From an uncultured Eubacteriales bacterium (GTDB lineage: Bacteria; Bacillota; Clostridia; Oscillospirales; Acutalibacteraceae): a stretch of DNA of 64,000 nucleotides. The notes under the pieces are model-generated. The model was not told the DNA's origin, ran no database searches, and worked only from the letters and a program-made list of their open reading frames with translations. The position numbers and the translations under genes were made by a program. The stretch lies in NCBI GenBank assembly GCA_900315785.1, contig ONAL01000004.1, positions 1-64,000 of the forward strand, read 5' to 3'. The number at the start of each line of letters is the position of its first letter. Position 1 is the stretch's first letter. This document shows positions 7,805-19,600 of the stretch, piece after piece.

Positions 7805-8815
7805 TTGAAAAATGAAAAAATAAGCCATCTGAAAGCAGATGAAATGCTAAAAAACGACCAGAAAAACCGCTCGGAATTTAAGCTTTCGAACGGCAAAGGC
7901 CGCATATTTTCCTATCACCCCTACAAAAGTATGCAGCTTATGTTTATCGACGTACACTCAAAGGGCTTGCCCGACTTCTGGGAGCTCGGCTACAGAAAGG
8001 GTGACGACGGCAGATACCTGCGGACGCTGTTGTGCAAGCGCGGCAGCTGTGACTTCACGGTAAACGGCGTCACGTCAAAGCTCTCGGCGGGTCAGGTTAT
8101 GATGGATTACGGCGTCGGCGACAGCTGTGACTTCACCTTTGACACCGAGGATTTTATGGGAGTGGAAATCACAATGCAGGTCGACACTCTCATCGATGAG
8201 AGCTCGATTTTCAAAATGCTCAGGCTTGTGATTGAGTCGATGGGCTTGCCCGAGGAGGAAATCTACGACAGCGACGGCTACATTTTCTCTTATTCCAAGA
8301 CCACCGACCAGGCGATGGTGAAGCTGCTCAACGCGGCGTTTGAGCAAAAGGCGGGTATTGTTATCCTCGCTCACACTGTCGAAATCGGCAACAGCCTAGG
8401 CAGCGACCTCAAGGCGAAGAACGACGCGGACAAATCCACCAGGGAAAAGAAACAAATCCGCATTGCCGAGGACATCTACAAATGCCTCACCGAGGACTAC
8501 GCCACCAAGTACACGGCGGCGGTTTTTGCCAATAAGTATTTTGTCAGCGACACCACGGTCAAGAAGTATTTCAAGAACATCTACGGCTACGGCTTCAAGG
8601 AGTTTCAGACCAAGGTCCGTATGGAAAAAGCGGCTGAAATGCTTGTTAACAGTGAGCAAAAAATCAGCGATATTTCACTTTCGGTCGGATATCCAAGCCA
8701 GACCAAGTTTACCAAAATGTTCAAGAAGTATTACAACCTCACTCCCCTCAAATACCGCCAGAGTATGCGTCGGCGTTTGCAGGGTCAGGACGATATCAAG
8801 GACGTTTTCAGATAG
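7805..8815 (+). CDS. AraC-family transcriptional regulator (paralogue 1)
   Basis: A 336-residue regulator with an N-terminal sensing half of unknown type and a C-terminal AraC DNA-binding domain (about residues 225-325): YAAKY-like first helix-turn-helix (TKYTAAVFANKYFVSDTTVKKYFK) and the second one ending SVGYPSQTKFTKMFKKYYNLTPLKYR. The start is TTG 7805, giving the same beginning (MKNEKISHLK) as the paralogue at 33970, which starts with GTG. It ends in TAG 32 bp before the start of the giant surface protein, with no terminator between them, so the two may be co-transcribed. Target and ligand unknown. Confidence 0.85.
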   Translation: MKNEKISHLKADEMLKNDQKNRSEFKLSNGKGRIFSYHPYKSMQLMFIDVHSKGLPDFWELGYRKGDDGRYLRTLLCKRGSCDFTVNGVTSKLSAGQVMMDYGVGDSCDFTFDTEDFMGVEITMQVDTLIDESSIFKMLRLVIESMGLPEEEIYDSDGYIFSYSKTTDQAMVKLLNAAFEQKAGIVILAHTVEIGNSLGSDLKAKNDADKSTREKKQIRIAEDIYKCLTEDYATKYTAAVFANKYFVSDTTVKKYFKNIYGYGFKEFQTKVRMEKAAEMLVNSEQKISDISLSVGYPSQTKFTKMFKKYYNLTPLKYRQSMRRRLQGQDDIKDVFR

Positions 8816-8827
8816 ATTCAGAAGTTA

Positions 8828-11800
8828 ATGTGGATGGAGGAGTTCTTATGTTCGAAAAACCTCACAGACGGTTTCGTTCAATTTAATATAGCGGCGTCAT
8901 TTTTGATTCTGCTCGCGGCTTCGGTTGCGGCGGGTACTTTTGCCGCCTCGACTTACGACGCGGTTAACCGCTCGTTCGGCTGGAGTATAGATACAAGCTA
9001 CGACAGCAGATTTAAGCCCGTTACAAATATCAAGGGCAAGCTGGGCGGCTCGACGGAAACAACCGTTGATGTTACAAACTACAACGGCTACAGCAGTACA
9101 GTAAGCTGTGAAAACGAGGGCGACGAGAAGGTCAGAGTAACCCTCGGCGGAAACACTGACGGTGGTTCAGCGTTCTATAACACGAACCTTGTTTATACCC
9201 TTACCGCACCCGCAAACAGCTCTGAATACGCAAAATTCAGAATCTTTCAGGACAGAATTATCCCCGTCGGCTGTACTCAGGAAACTCTTGACGCATATGT
9301 GTCTGACCTGACTGTATCTGACGTTGATGATACCTACGGCGTGTGCGAAACTCTTTCCTTCGACCTTACAGTTCCCGTCGGCGGAATGAACGTCACATTT
9401 ACTCCGATGTACAGCTACATTCCCGTTGAAATCCGTCAGCGGATTGTAGACGAAAACGGAAACTATCTTCGTGACGCTGACAGCAGCATCAATACAAATG
9501 TATATCGTTATCAGTACGACGACTATAATTCTACCGACTACACAAATAATCAGTATTTCAGCCTGAGCGAAAGCGGCGATTATTATGGTATTCTCACCTC
9601 GTCAGGCAGCAGTTATGTGTCGGAGTTCACCGCCTCGGGAGCGAGTACAAAGCTCTGGATGGCAAGAGGCTTCCGCTATAACGGACTTATTACAAAGCCG
9701 CAGACAGCTCAAGGCTTTACATATCACGGTCTGACATATGAGGTCAAGAGCCGTACGGGAGAGACCGTCGGTTCAAGAGGTTTTACAGGTAATAATAAAT
9801 ATTCCTCAGGCTTCGGACCTCACGACAATATGGCAGGACCCAATATTAATGAACAGGATTCCACCTGGATGGAATACGGCGGCTGCAACGGATGGGATTC
9901 CTCATATGTTGCCGCGGATAAAATCACCGTTTACATCAACTATACTCAGGATTCCTCCTATGCTTCGACCGTTACTCCGGGTACAAACTACTCGATTACA
10001 GTCAACTCTCGTTTTGAGGACGCGGTCAACGACGAGGAGCACAGCCAGTATATTGAAATCTACAACGATACAACCAAGAACCCGATTGCGCGCGTTAAAA
10101 ACCACGTTTCGGCTGTTATGCCTGCAGAGAACACCACGCCTACTCTCAACCTCAAGAGCAATTCAAAGGTCAGCATAAAGAGAGTAACTGTAAAGGACGA
10201 AAACGGCACCGACATCACCGCTCAGGCGTTCGGTTATGACCAATACTATACAGATTTTATCGAGAGCTGCAAGACCTCGCTTTTCGGTTATCTTGAGCTG
10301 CAGAACATTACGGGCAACATTACAGTTGATGTGACTTATGACAATCCGGTTGCTGACAAATCTATGGGAGTAACCGGCAGCAATCCGTATTACTCCATTA
10401 CCGTAGTCACCAAGGGTGAAGTGGGCCCGTATAACAAGGCGTATAAGAACGACTATCAGTATCAGGATTTGAATTTTGGTTGTTATTCGACCTATGATGT
10501 TGATAATGCAACAATGGATACCACCCGCTCGGCAAACCCGATATTCAAGGCATCAGGTCACTATCCGATGTGTGACGGCGGTCAGATTACGCGTTATGAT
10601 TACGGCAATAGCAGTATAACCTTTGACTATTCGGTTTATTCCTACATCTCCGATATCAAGATGTATTATAACGATACGGGTGAAGAGGTTAAAGACTTAA
10701 GCTCGCTGGCGGGTTTGAACTACGCGTTCAGCAGCGGTGGCAACACCTATAACGGCAGCGAAGGCAGAAGCATTACCTATGTTGTCACCTATAAGAAGCT
10801 GGACAGCACAACCGTATATGCGAAAATTTCTTCTTTACAGGACAAGGAGAGCCGCAATATTATTGCGGTAGCTGACGAAGGCGCGGGTTTTGCGACACTT
10901 TACAATTATAGCGTATCTTCAAATATTTATAACGACGGTTTTGATGAAAATGAGAGTCCGCTTACCAGAACAACCCAAACAAGCGGCTATTACGGAAAGA
11001 TTACCGTGCTCAACTCCGATTCAATTGAATTTCGTCTTAAACACGAGGATTCAAACTGCGTTGATTTCAGAAATGTCAAGGTGTACGCGCTTGACGTCGA
11101 CGCTAATGAAGCCGGAGAACAGATTGCGGGCGATGGCTGTGACACGCCCAAGGTTACGCTGACGTATTCACCTGCCCGTACAAGCTGGCAGTCCGAAGGC
11201 AGACTCAAAATAAGCGGACTGAAAAAATACGGCGGAAATATCTATATTACAACCGACACCTACCGCTATAATCAGAAGGTTAGTATAAGGACAAGCGGCG
11301 AGCATACCGACGATATTACCATAACCGCCGATAATGCCTTTGGCGCTGTCAGCGGCGCCGGTCAGGACGGAAGCGACGCTAATATGCAGTCAAGCTGTAC
11401 AAAACCTGCAACCGAGGGCACTACTGCTCACTGGATGTACAGCGACACAAGCTACACCGTTCGCAGCAGCGGAACCCAGACGTTGGAAAAGGCAGAGCTT
11501 TCGTACTACTCCAAAACAACAGGCTCCCGGAAAACACTTACCTTTACGCCGAATCAGGACGGTTCGATAACTGTGGACTATCCTAATGATAATTTCCATT
11601 ACTTATCAGTATCAGATACGTCCTTAACGGTGTATTTCAATAGTATAGATACCTACGAGGCACAGGTCTATATGACCGCGAGCGGCGCGCCTGTTACAAC
11701 ACGTTATTATTTATACAACAGTGCGGATATGGTCGAGGTAGCTGCCTTTGACGGCGACACACCTTCCGCAAATCTGTTTACTACAGTTTCGGGGGTTACA

Positions 11801-12940
11801 ACCTCATATCAGACCAAGAGCTATGAGAAAATCACAAGCACGGGCGACAGTGATATCTATAAGATAGCACCCGGAACCAAGGTAAAAGTCAAGAACATTT
11901 TTAAAGAAGAAAGCCGTGCCGTAAGCTCGACACTTCCGCAAAGCTTGATCGACTTTGTTAACCGTCGCTTTACCTTCAAGGGCGTTAAGGTCTACAAGGC
12001 GAGTGATTTCAGCCACAACAGCAACGCGACTGCGACGCTCGGCGAAGAATTGACGGTAACGCAGGACGGCGACGATTACGTATTCACCATGCCTGAGTCG
12101 GGCGTGCGGATTGTTCCCGAATATGAACAGCATGTGCGCGCCGTCAACATCCTTTCCAACGAACGAAACGGTAATAATACCCACAGCATCACACAATCAA
12201 GTCTCGGCAGTGCAACCTTGACAGGCGACAATAATAACTGGTTTATTTCAAGGAGCTGGTATGACTGTGACTATAGGTGTAACAACACCAGTAATGCGGG
12301 TAATGAATGGACGACAAACCGTATTTTAACATTGGACAGCAGTCGGTTTACCCTGACAGCAACCCCCGCTGACAGCGCGAATTATACGGTGAAAGCCGTA
12401 AAGGCATATAAGTATGCTTACAACAGCGGCACAGCGCAAAACAATAAAATTTACCAGAGCGAGCTGACAGCTACTACCTACGACTGGCTGACCTATGACA
12501 ATGAGGGAAACATCACCAACGAGGAGATCAGCGGCGTTGTAGGAACGCTCAGCGACCCCGACTCAAACGGCGCGCGCTCCTGCACCGTTACCCTGCCTGA
12601 TACGCTCGACGTGGGTAACATTGTTCTCTGGGTGGACTTTGAGCCTGTTGAAACCACCACCTTCGCTCATTTTAAGTATGAGCCTGATACCACTTCCGCA
12701 AAACCGTTTAATCCTATTGTAAACCTCAAAAGTGTGTTCACTGGTGATTACGCAAGCTATGCAAGCGTATCCGCAACAGACGGTGCGGATGTTGAAGCGG
12801 CGGTTTATGACGAGGACAACACGCAATATATGAACGTAGAGCTGGGCGGCACCAACCAGTTCCGTTCAGGCTTCTATCAGTACAATTTAATCTATACAAT
12901 CAGGGATTACGCAAGCGGCAACGAGGGTTTGCACCTTTGA
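8828..12940 (+). CDS. Giant surface protein, 5' part (frameshifted; true start probably 8848)
   Basis: The open frame of 1370 residues begins in frame with the preceding AraC gene and has an acidic, poor N-terminus. ATG 8848 has a good GGAGGAG site and encodes MFEKPHRRFRSI before a stop at 8884; one base fewer in ATTTAATA would join that basic start to the hydrophobic segment NIAASFLILLAASVAAGTFAA, making a proper signal peptide. The body is beta-rich, Tyr/Thr/Asn/Ser-rich, with no catalytic motif, no LPXTG and no dockerin seen. It contains one full approximately 320-residue module (9011-9968) and the start of a second, inside which the frame ends at 12940. Likely an exported adhesin or matrix protein. 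Confidence 0.7.
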   Translation: MWMEEFLCSKNLTDGFVQFNIAASFLILLAASVAAGTFAASTYDAVNRSFGWSIDTSYDSRFKPVTNIKGKLGGSTETTVDVTNYNGYSSTVSCENEGDEKVRVTLGGNTDGGSAFYNTNLVYTLTAPANSSEYAKFRIFQDRIIPVGCTQETLDAYVSDLTVSDVDDTYGVCETLSFDLTVPVGGMNVTFTPMYSYIPVEIRQRIVDENGNYLRDADSSINTNVYRYQYDDYNSTDYTNNQYFSLSESGDYYGILTSSGSSYVSEFTASGASTKLWMARGFRYNGLITKPQTAQGFTYHGLTYEVKSRTGETVGSRGFTGNNKYSSGFGPHDNMAGPNINEQDSTWMEYGGCNGWDSSYVAADKITVYINYTQDSSYASTVTPGTNYSITVNSRFEDAVNDEEHSQYIEIYNDTTKNPIARVKNHVSAVMPAENTTPTLNLKSNSKVSIKRVTVKDENGTDITAQAFGYDQYYTDFIESCKTSLFGYLELQNITGNITVDVTYDNPVADKSMGVTGSNPYYSITVVTKGEVGPYNKAYKNDYQYQDLNFGCYSTYDVDNATMDTTRSANPIFKASGHYPMCDGGQITRYDYGNSSITFDYSVYSYISDIKMYYNDTGEEVKDLSSLAGLNYAFSSGGNTYNGSEGRSITYVVTYKKLDSTTVYAKISSLQDKESRNIIAVADEGAGFATLYNYSVSSNIYNDGFDENESPLTRTTQTSGYYGKITVLNSDSIEFRLKHEDSNCVDFRNVKVYALDVDANEAGEQIAGDGCDTPKVTLTYSPARTSWQSEGRLKISGLKKYGGNIYITTDTYRYNQKVSIRTSGEHTDDITITADNAFGAVSGAGQDGSDANMQSSCTKPATEGTTAHWMYSDTSYTVRSSGTQTLEKAELSYYSKTTGSRKTLTFTPNQDGSITVDYPNDNFHYLSVSDTSLTVYFNSIDTYEAQVYMTASGAPVTTRYYLYNSADMVEVAAFDGDTPSANLFTTVSGVTTSYQTKSYEKITSTGDSDIYKIAPGTKVKVKNIFKEESRAVSSTLPQSLIDFVNRRFTFKGVKVYKASDFSHNSNATATLGEELTVTQDGDDYVFTMPESGVRIVPEYEQHVRAVNILSNERNGNNTHSITQSSLGSATLTGDNNNWFISRSWYDCDYRCNNTSNAGNEWTTNRILTLDSSRFTLTATPADSANYTVKAVKAYKYAYNSGTAQNNKIYQSELTATTYDWLTYDNEGNITNEEISGVVGTLSDPDSNGARSCTVTLPDTLDVGNIVLWVDFEPVETTTFAHFKYEPDTTSAKPFNPIVNLKSVFTGDYASYASVSATDGADVEAAVYDEDNTQYMNVELGGTNQFRSGFYQYNLIYTIRDYASGNEGLHL
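9011..9968 (+). repeat. Surface-protein module 1
   Basis: First copy of a protein-level repeat with marks FKPVTNIKG, NLVYTL, KFRIF, PVGCTQETLDAY, YIPVEIRQ and a final Tyr-rich segment. Confidence 0.65.
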
Positions 12941-13613
12941 CGAGGTCAGCAGCACATCGGGCGTTTGCGAAAAGGCGACGCTGCGCTTTAAACTGCCCGA
13001 GAGCGGCTTAAAGCTCAGCTATCAGTCAGAGCGGCTCTATATTCCCGTAACCGTTAAACAGTATGTTAAGGACAACGGCGGCGAGTATCAGCCCGCTAAT
13101 GACGACCTTAAAGCTACATTAACAAAGTATTTTGAGAATACTTCCAATCTGTCTGATTTCGCTCAAAACAAATACTTTGCCACGGACAGTTCTCTTACAA
13201 GCTCCTACGGCCTGAACACCGCCGCTGACAGCGCGTTCGCTGATTCCGTAACCGTTACGGGCGCGGAGGAAACGCACTATATGCTGGTTGAAAATCTGCA
13301 GAGCTGGCAGGGCTTCTATATTCAGCCGAGTACCGCACGCGGCTATGTGGTTTCAAGCGACGGAATCGACCAAAAATCCTATAACCGTCTCGGCAGCGAT
13401 AATACCTGGGACGGATATATGTCAAGTGATACCAAGACCTATGTTGAGGGAAGCGGCTACCTTGTGCGCTATCACGCCGAATACAAATCAGGTATGTCGG
13501 TTGACTCCGCTGACATTAACTCTCATATGGGCGCGCAAAGAGTTGAAATCAAGGTTTACTACGAGGAAACCGACGATCTCTATTCGAGCGTCAACTATAC
13601 TCCGTCGGGCAGC
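12707..13613 (+). repeat. Surface-protein module 2 (contains a deletion and frameshift)
   Basis: Second copy: FNPIVNLKSVF, NLIYTI, then a jump to GVCEKATLRFKLP and YIPVTVKQYV. The KFRI...PV...QETL stretch of about 25-30 residues found in modules 1 and 3 is missing at 12905-12945, and the frame changes there. Confidence 0.65.
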
Positions 13614-16600
13614 TTTAAGCCTAATACCGTATTCAAGGGAAGCATTCAGTACGACGCGGACGGCGTTGTAAGCGGTACAGACGGCGCGAGTATGAGCGCG
13701 GCAGTGTATAACGACAAGAGCGCTCACCCGAAGTATCTCACAATGGAGGTAGGCGGCGGAAACGATAACTACGCCGAGATCGACGGCTCAGTTTTCCGCG
13801 AGGCAAATCTTGTCTATACGCTTACCAACCCGAACACCAATGTTCCGCTTCTTAAATTCCGCATTTACCGCGGAAAAGTTGAACCGGTGGATAATTACTC
13901 TCAGGAAACCTTTAATCAATATATTGAATCCGCTTCCGTCGAGGGCTACAAAACCGATACAAACAGCGGACTGCGCGAGAAAGCAACCGTAAAATTTAAG
14001 ATACCGTCCGACGGTTTAAGCATTTCCTATACCGACGAGACCCCGTATCTTCCCTTAACCGTCAGACAGTATGTGCTCGACAGCGAGGGCAATGCCACTG
14101 CGGCGGGCGAGAGCTTTACGGTGGATGTAAATAAGTATTACACAGGAAACGCTGACTTCGGTAAGAAAAAATATTTTGCAAATGATAACACAATCACTGA
14201 TTCCTACGGCTTGAATTCTGCTCTCGAGAGCGGCTTTGTCAACAATTATACCGTAACAGGCGCGAGCGATACTCATTATATGGTATTGATAAATTATTAC
14301 TCGGGTATTAATGTTGCTCCCAACGCTCCCGAGGGTTACGCGCTTGCGACTATTCAGGGCAACGCATTCAATCCGTCCGGCGAAGAGATAACCAATAATT
14401 ACCATAAGCAGGAATGGACAGTTGTTCCGAACGAATATGATAACAACGGCTACCGTATTACTCATAGCTCCAGTTCCTGCGCCTATCTGCGCGGCGCAAC
14501 GCTCGAGGTTGACGTTTATTATCAGCCGACTACAACGCTGACCGTCAAGCAGCAGATGGACGGCCACCTGGAAAACAGCACACTCGCTACGGTTACAATC
14601 ACCAACACAAACACCGCAGCTCCTGTCAGCCCCTACAAGGCTTACACTGACCCTGACAGCAGTAAGTTTGCGGATAAGGTCACGCTCACCGACACAAACG
14701 CCAATGTGACCGATACCGACACGAATGTTACAGGCGCGCTGTTCAGAACCTCAAAGCTCGGCGTTAACAAGGGCACAAAGCCTCAGATTAAGATTGAGCC
14801 AAAGGGCGCCAGAAACGTAAGCTCGGTCACTATCCTTAAAAAGAACGGTAATGAGTATGAGGCTGTACCCGATACGGCGTATACTGTCGAGGGCTCAGGC
14901 GGAGTAAACGCTTTTATAACCTACACGTTCAATAATAATATCAACATCGGCGACGATTACCTCGTCAACATCGTCTACGGAACCGAGAAAACTCTCACCG
15001 TAAAAACGGTTATGCTTGATATCAACAACACTGAGGACGAGGTCGATTCTCAGGAGGATTTCGACAAATGTAAGGCGACCGTTACCGTAAGCGGCAAGCT
15101 CTACGATACCGACGGAAAGGAAACAAGCAAAAAACCGTTTATTGATAAATCCGTTGCCCCGAACGAGATTATTGACAGCTTTACCGTCACCTCAGCCAAA
15201 AAGACCGTCACAGGTCAGACCAACACAAACGTAACCATCAACACCTCAATCGGCGAGGGAAGTCAATATGTTATCGCTAATGTAAAGGCTGTCAAAGACA
15301 ACGGCAGCGACCTCCACCTTGTTGTTCCCGGTACAAAGAAATACAAGGACAAGGACGTTACAACCTACGAGAACTGCACAATGCCCAGCCTTACCTCCAC
15401 CGATAATGTTACGGTTATTGTCTATCTCGCAAAGGCAGCGAAGGTTAAGGTTAACGTATACAATATCCGTGACAACGTTAATGAAATACATAACGGTGTT
15501 CCGAGCGAGCTCGGAGCGAACGCTTATGTTAACGTAAATGTTACGAGCAATTCCATTAACCAAAAGGCTATTATCACCAAGGAAGATGAAGGCGGCTACT
15601 ATACAGGCGACTTCGATATCACCTTTGACCCGCACAGCCGAGAGGTAAGCGTGCTTCAGGGCTCGAGACTTAACATTTTTGCTCAGCTCCCCGGAAGCGG
15701 ACAATATGTTGTCAAGAAGGTTCTTTCAAACGGAACGGGATATAAAAATATCACCGTAAATAACGTGTCCTTTGTAAACGACAACCTCCGTGAAACACTG
15801 AGCACAGGCAGCGAGACCATATCAGCCGAAAAGACCTATGAGCTTGATATCTATATAGAAAAGGCTAAGTCTATCTTCACACGAGCTGTCAACAATATGG
15901 GCAACGACGTTATTTCCTCCACAAGCGGCTACGTAATAATCAACGGTACTCATTCGGAAACAGGTGGCATTCCGTTTACAAAGATTTCTCCGATACCATA
16001 CAGCGAGCAGAAAGCGGATACCTACAACGGAGTTACGGGAAGTACATACGACTATACAACCGAGGCAAAATGTGTACGCGGAACCGACGTATCCTTTGAT
16101 GTTACGCCTCAGGATCAGTACGGAATAAAGTCTGTTTCGGTAAAGAAAGGAGCGACAAAGGAGTCGGCGACCGACGTCAGCTTCTCCGCTTCTTCCGCAA
16201 ACAGCAGCGGCACCGTAACCTACACGATTAACGAGGATATGCCGTATTACTCAAACCTCTATATCGACGTTGAGTTTGCTATCCTCGAGACCGCAACGGT
16301 TACCGTTGACGTTCAGTATTCCGATGACTTTGTTCATTACAAAAACCTCTTCGACCCCGACGAAGGCTTGTCAACAATGACGGCGTATGTATCCTCAAGC
16401 GCTTACGCTACTCCTGTCCAGACCTTCAAGAACCTCCAGACAAACAAGACAGCGTTCAGGGAAGAGGACATTACATATTCATTTGCAGATTATCCTGAAT
16501 ATAAATATGAGGTGGCGGCAGGCAACCAGTTCACCATAAACTCCACGGTATTCAAGGACGGCAAGTGGTATGTTCCCGTCGAAGGAGAGTGTTATATCTA

Positions 16601-19600
16601 CGACAACGACAATCAAAGTATTCTTGAGCGGTTGGGTAATATTTCGGTTACCTCAATGAGTATGACGCGCACCGTAAGGTCGGGTCAGCACTTAACCTAC
16701 CGTTACCGACTTGTTCCTGTTTCGACAATAGGCGTTACGGGCGTGGATAACAACTGCTACAACAACGACCCCGAAGGCGTTCATCAGGATACCTCGGGTT
16801 ACGCGACAATCAACGCGCATTTCACTAACGGCTCAAACTACAATCCCGAGATTAAACACGCGATGCGCGTATGGCCGTCGGGAGGCTGGACAAACAGCTA
16901 CAGCTTTGGCTATAACGGCGAAATCGTCGCGGGCTCGGTAATCGACTCCGTAGTTGTAGATTACGATAATCTTGTCAGCCCGGGTGAGATAAACAGCGTA
17001 AAGCTTTATGAGTTTGATAAGGGACAGATAAGTGATTTCTCGGTAACGAACGGCTATCCCGAGATAAAGACGGCTATAAATGATAACCATTTCTCACGTT
17101 GCTGGGAGCTTCAGGCGGGTTCAGGCGAGAAAAAGTACACCTACTCGCACACAGGCGGAATCACCACCGACAGGGAAAAGAGTTACCGTGTGGTAATCGA
17201 CTATGACCTTATCACCGTTCACAGCTCAAAGGGCGGCAACGGCTCGGGATATATCCAGCCGTATCTGTTCTATGTGGACAATCCCAATGCTATCGACCTT
17301 ACAACAGCTTCGGATTCGCAGTATGAGCGCCTCACGGGTACCAACCGCTATGACAAGTCAATCAAAAACAAATCCTATGCTTACTATGTGCTTGTGTCAG
17401 ACCTCTCAAGAGAGGATATGCCGCTGACCTCGGCTACCTTCAAAGATTATCTGCCGTATACTGATGTGAGCATTCTCGATGAGCTCAACGCAAGCTACAC
17501 CACGCGTACGACAGCTGGCGGTATCACAAAATATTATTATTACTACAAAATCAATCCGAGCGATTCCAAGCCGATTGACAACTCAATGTACTTCTATGTC
17601 GGCGTAAACCGCAAGACCGAGACAGCTCCTCCCACAGAAGGAAATCTCGACTGCAACATTACGGTTGAACAGTGGAACCGCGACACCTACGACGGAAACT
17701 ATGTCGCCGCGTCCAACCAGAGCGCCGTGTTCTCTGTTCCCGCAGGTAAAGTCTTAAAGAAGAACAGCAAGGCGGGTGAGGAAGCTAACCCGATTACAAT
17801 CAACACTGCGTCGGGCTATATGTACTCCGAAAAGAAAACAGTGCTTACTATAAACCCGACTCCCGCCGAGGGCTACAATGTTGAAAAGGTGGTAATCACA
17901 GACGGCGGTACAGGTACCTATCACCCGAACAGCGAAGGAGTAATAAATCACACTCTTTACGCGTCGGAAGTTACAATAAAAATCTACTACAGCCGACCGC
18001 TTATAAGAATCTCCTCGACAAACGAGGGCAACAAGGGCAAGGCTGTTGTGGAAGTTGTAAACACCACCACGGAAAGCTCCGAGACTATCCTGACCGAGAA
18101 TACTTTTACAAACGGAACCTTCGTTACAAAGAATAACGACGCAAAGGTTATTATCAAACCGTTACAGTATGAATCCGAGGGAGCAGTTCAGAAGTATTAC
18201 AAGGTGGCTTCAATCCGAATCGGCGACGCGTTTAACAATACCGTCACGGCATATACGGACCAATCGGGTGATGTTGAAAACGACGAATATACAATCACCA
18301 AAAACTCCGACGACAGCGAGTACGTTCTGACGCTTAACAGTATTCAGAAGGATAAGTACATTTTCATTCAGCTCGTCGGCGACCAGCGAATCCTCAGCTC
18401 CAACCTTCAGGTTAATCAGAAAATCCGTTTTGCAGGCACAAATGAGTTTGTCGAATGCGCTGACGGCTATTTCGGAACTGTCAAGACAAAGGGCGTGCTC
18501 GACGGAAATGATACTCCGCTCAACTTTGACGGTACTGACTATTCCGAGTACAGCTTCAACGATAAGGCAAGCGTTGAGGGCACCGTGCTTTACAATACCG
18601 CGCTCTCATTTGAGGCAACCGCTCCCGAGGGCTACGAAGTTATCGGAGTAGAGGCGGAGATTAACGGCGAATCGATAATCGTTAATGAATCCGACGGTAA
18701 ATACAGCCTCTCAAACAATGCTCCCGACTCGGGTACTACGGTTGTAAACGTCAAGTACGGAATCAGACAGACTCCCTTCACTCTGAACTACAAGTACTAC
18801 AGCCGCGAGTGGAACGCCGACGACTCCAACTACGAGGGCAGCAGCGGCAAGACAATCGGCTCGGGCACAACCCCCGACAAGACCTACACCGTCAATGTAA
18901 GTCTCACGGACGCCCAGATTGAAGAGGGCAAGCCTGTCAAGAAGGTTCTCGTCGACAACGCTCCCGCAGTCGATGACCTCTATAAGGATTGCAAGTGGAT
19001 AATCAGCGACAGCAGCGTCGAATACAACGGCAGCGAGGTTACGATTTCCGCTACCCAGCCCGCAAAGACATTCTTTGTCAAGTTCTTCAAAAACAGCGGC
19101 GACACAACCGAGTTTAAGCAGGTGACCAGCGTCAGGCTCAATCAGTTCGCAAAGGACGCAAACAATCAGTTTATCACCGCGGACGAGGAACTCAGCGGCA
19201 GCAAATTTGCTTACTGGCTCGTCAGAAAGTCGGGCACAGACAAGGAAGTCACAAAGTGCTACTCTCGTCAGTTCAATTACCGTGTAACCGACAATTATGA
19301 TGTTATCGCTTACTACGGTGACACCGCCAAGGCGATTTCAATCAGCGACGCGGTCTACAGCCGAGAGCAGACAAACGACGGCAACGGAAACTCAACCGAC
19401 AGGCTCTATGCCGACTTTATTCTCTCGTATATGGAGACAAACGGCAAGCTCTTCAATTCCTCAATCGCTTCAGCCGAGGGAGTTGAAACCCTCAACGGTT
19501 ACAGCTCGGGACTTGTCGTAGAGTACGATGATGATATCAAGCTTGTCAAGGACGACGCGGCAGGCGCAACTCTTCAGGATAACGAAAAGGTTGTGTTCAC

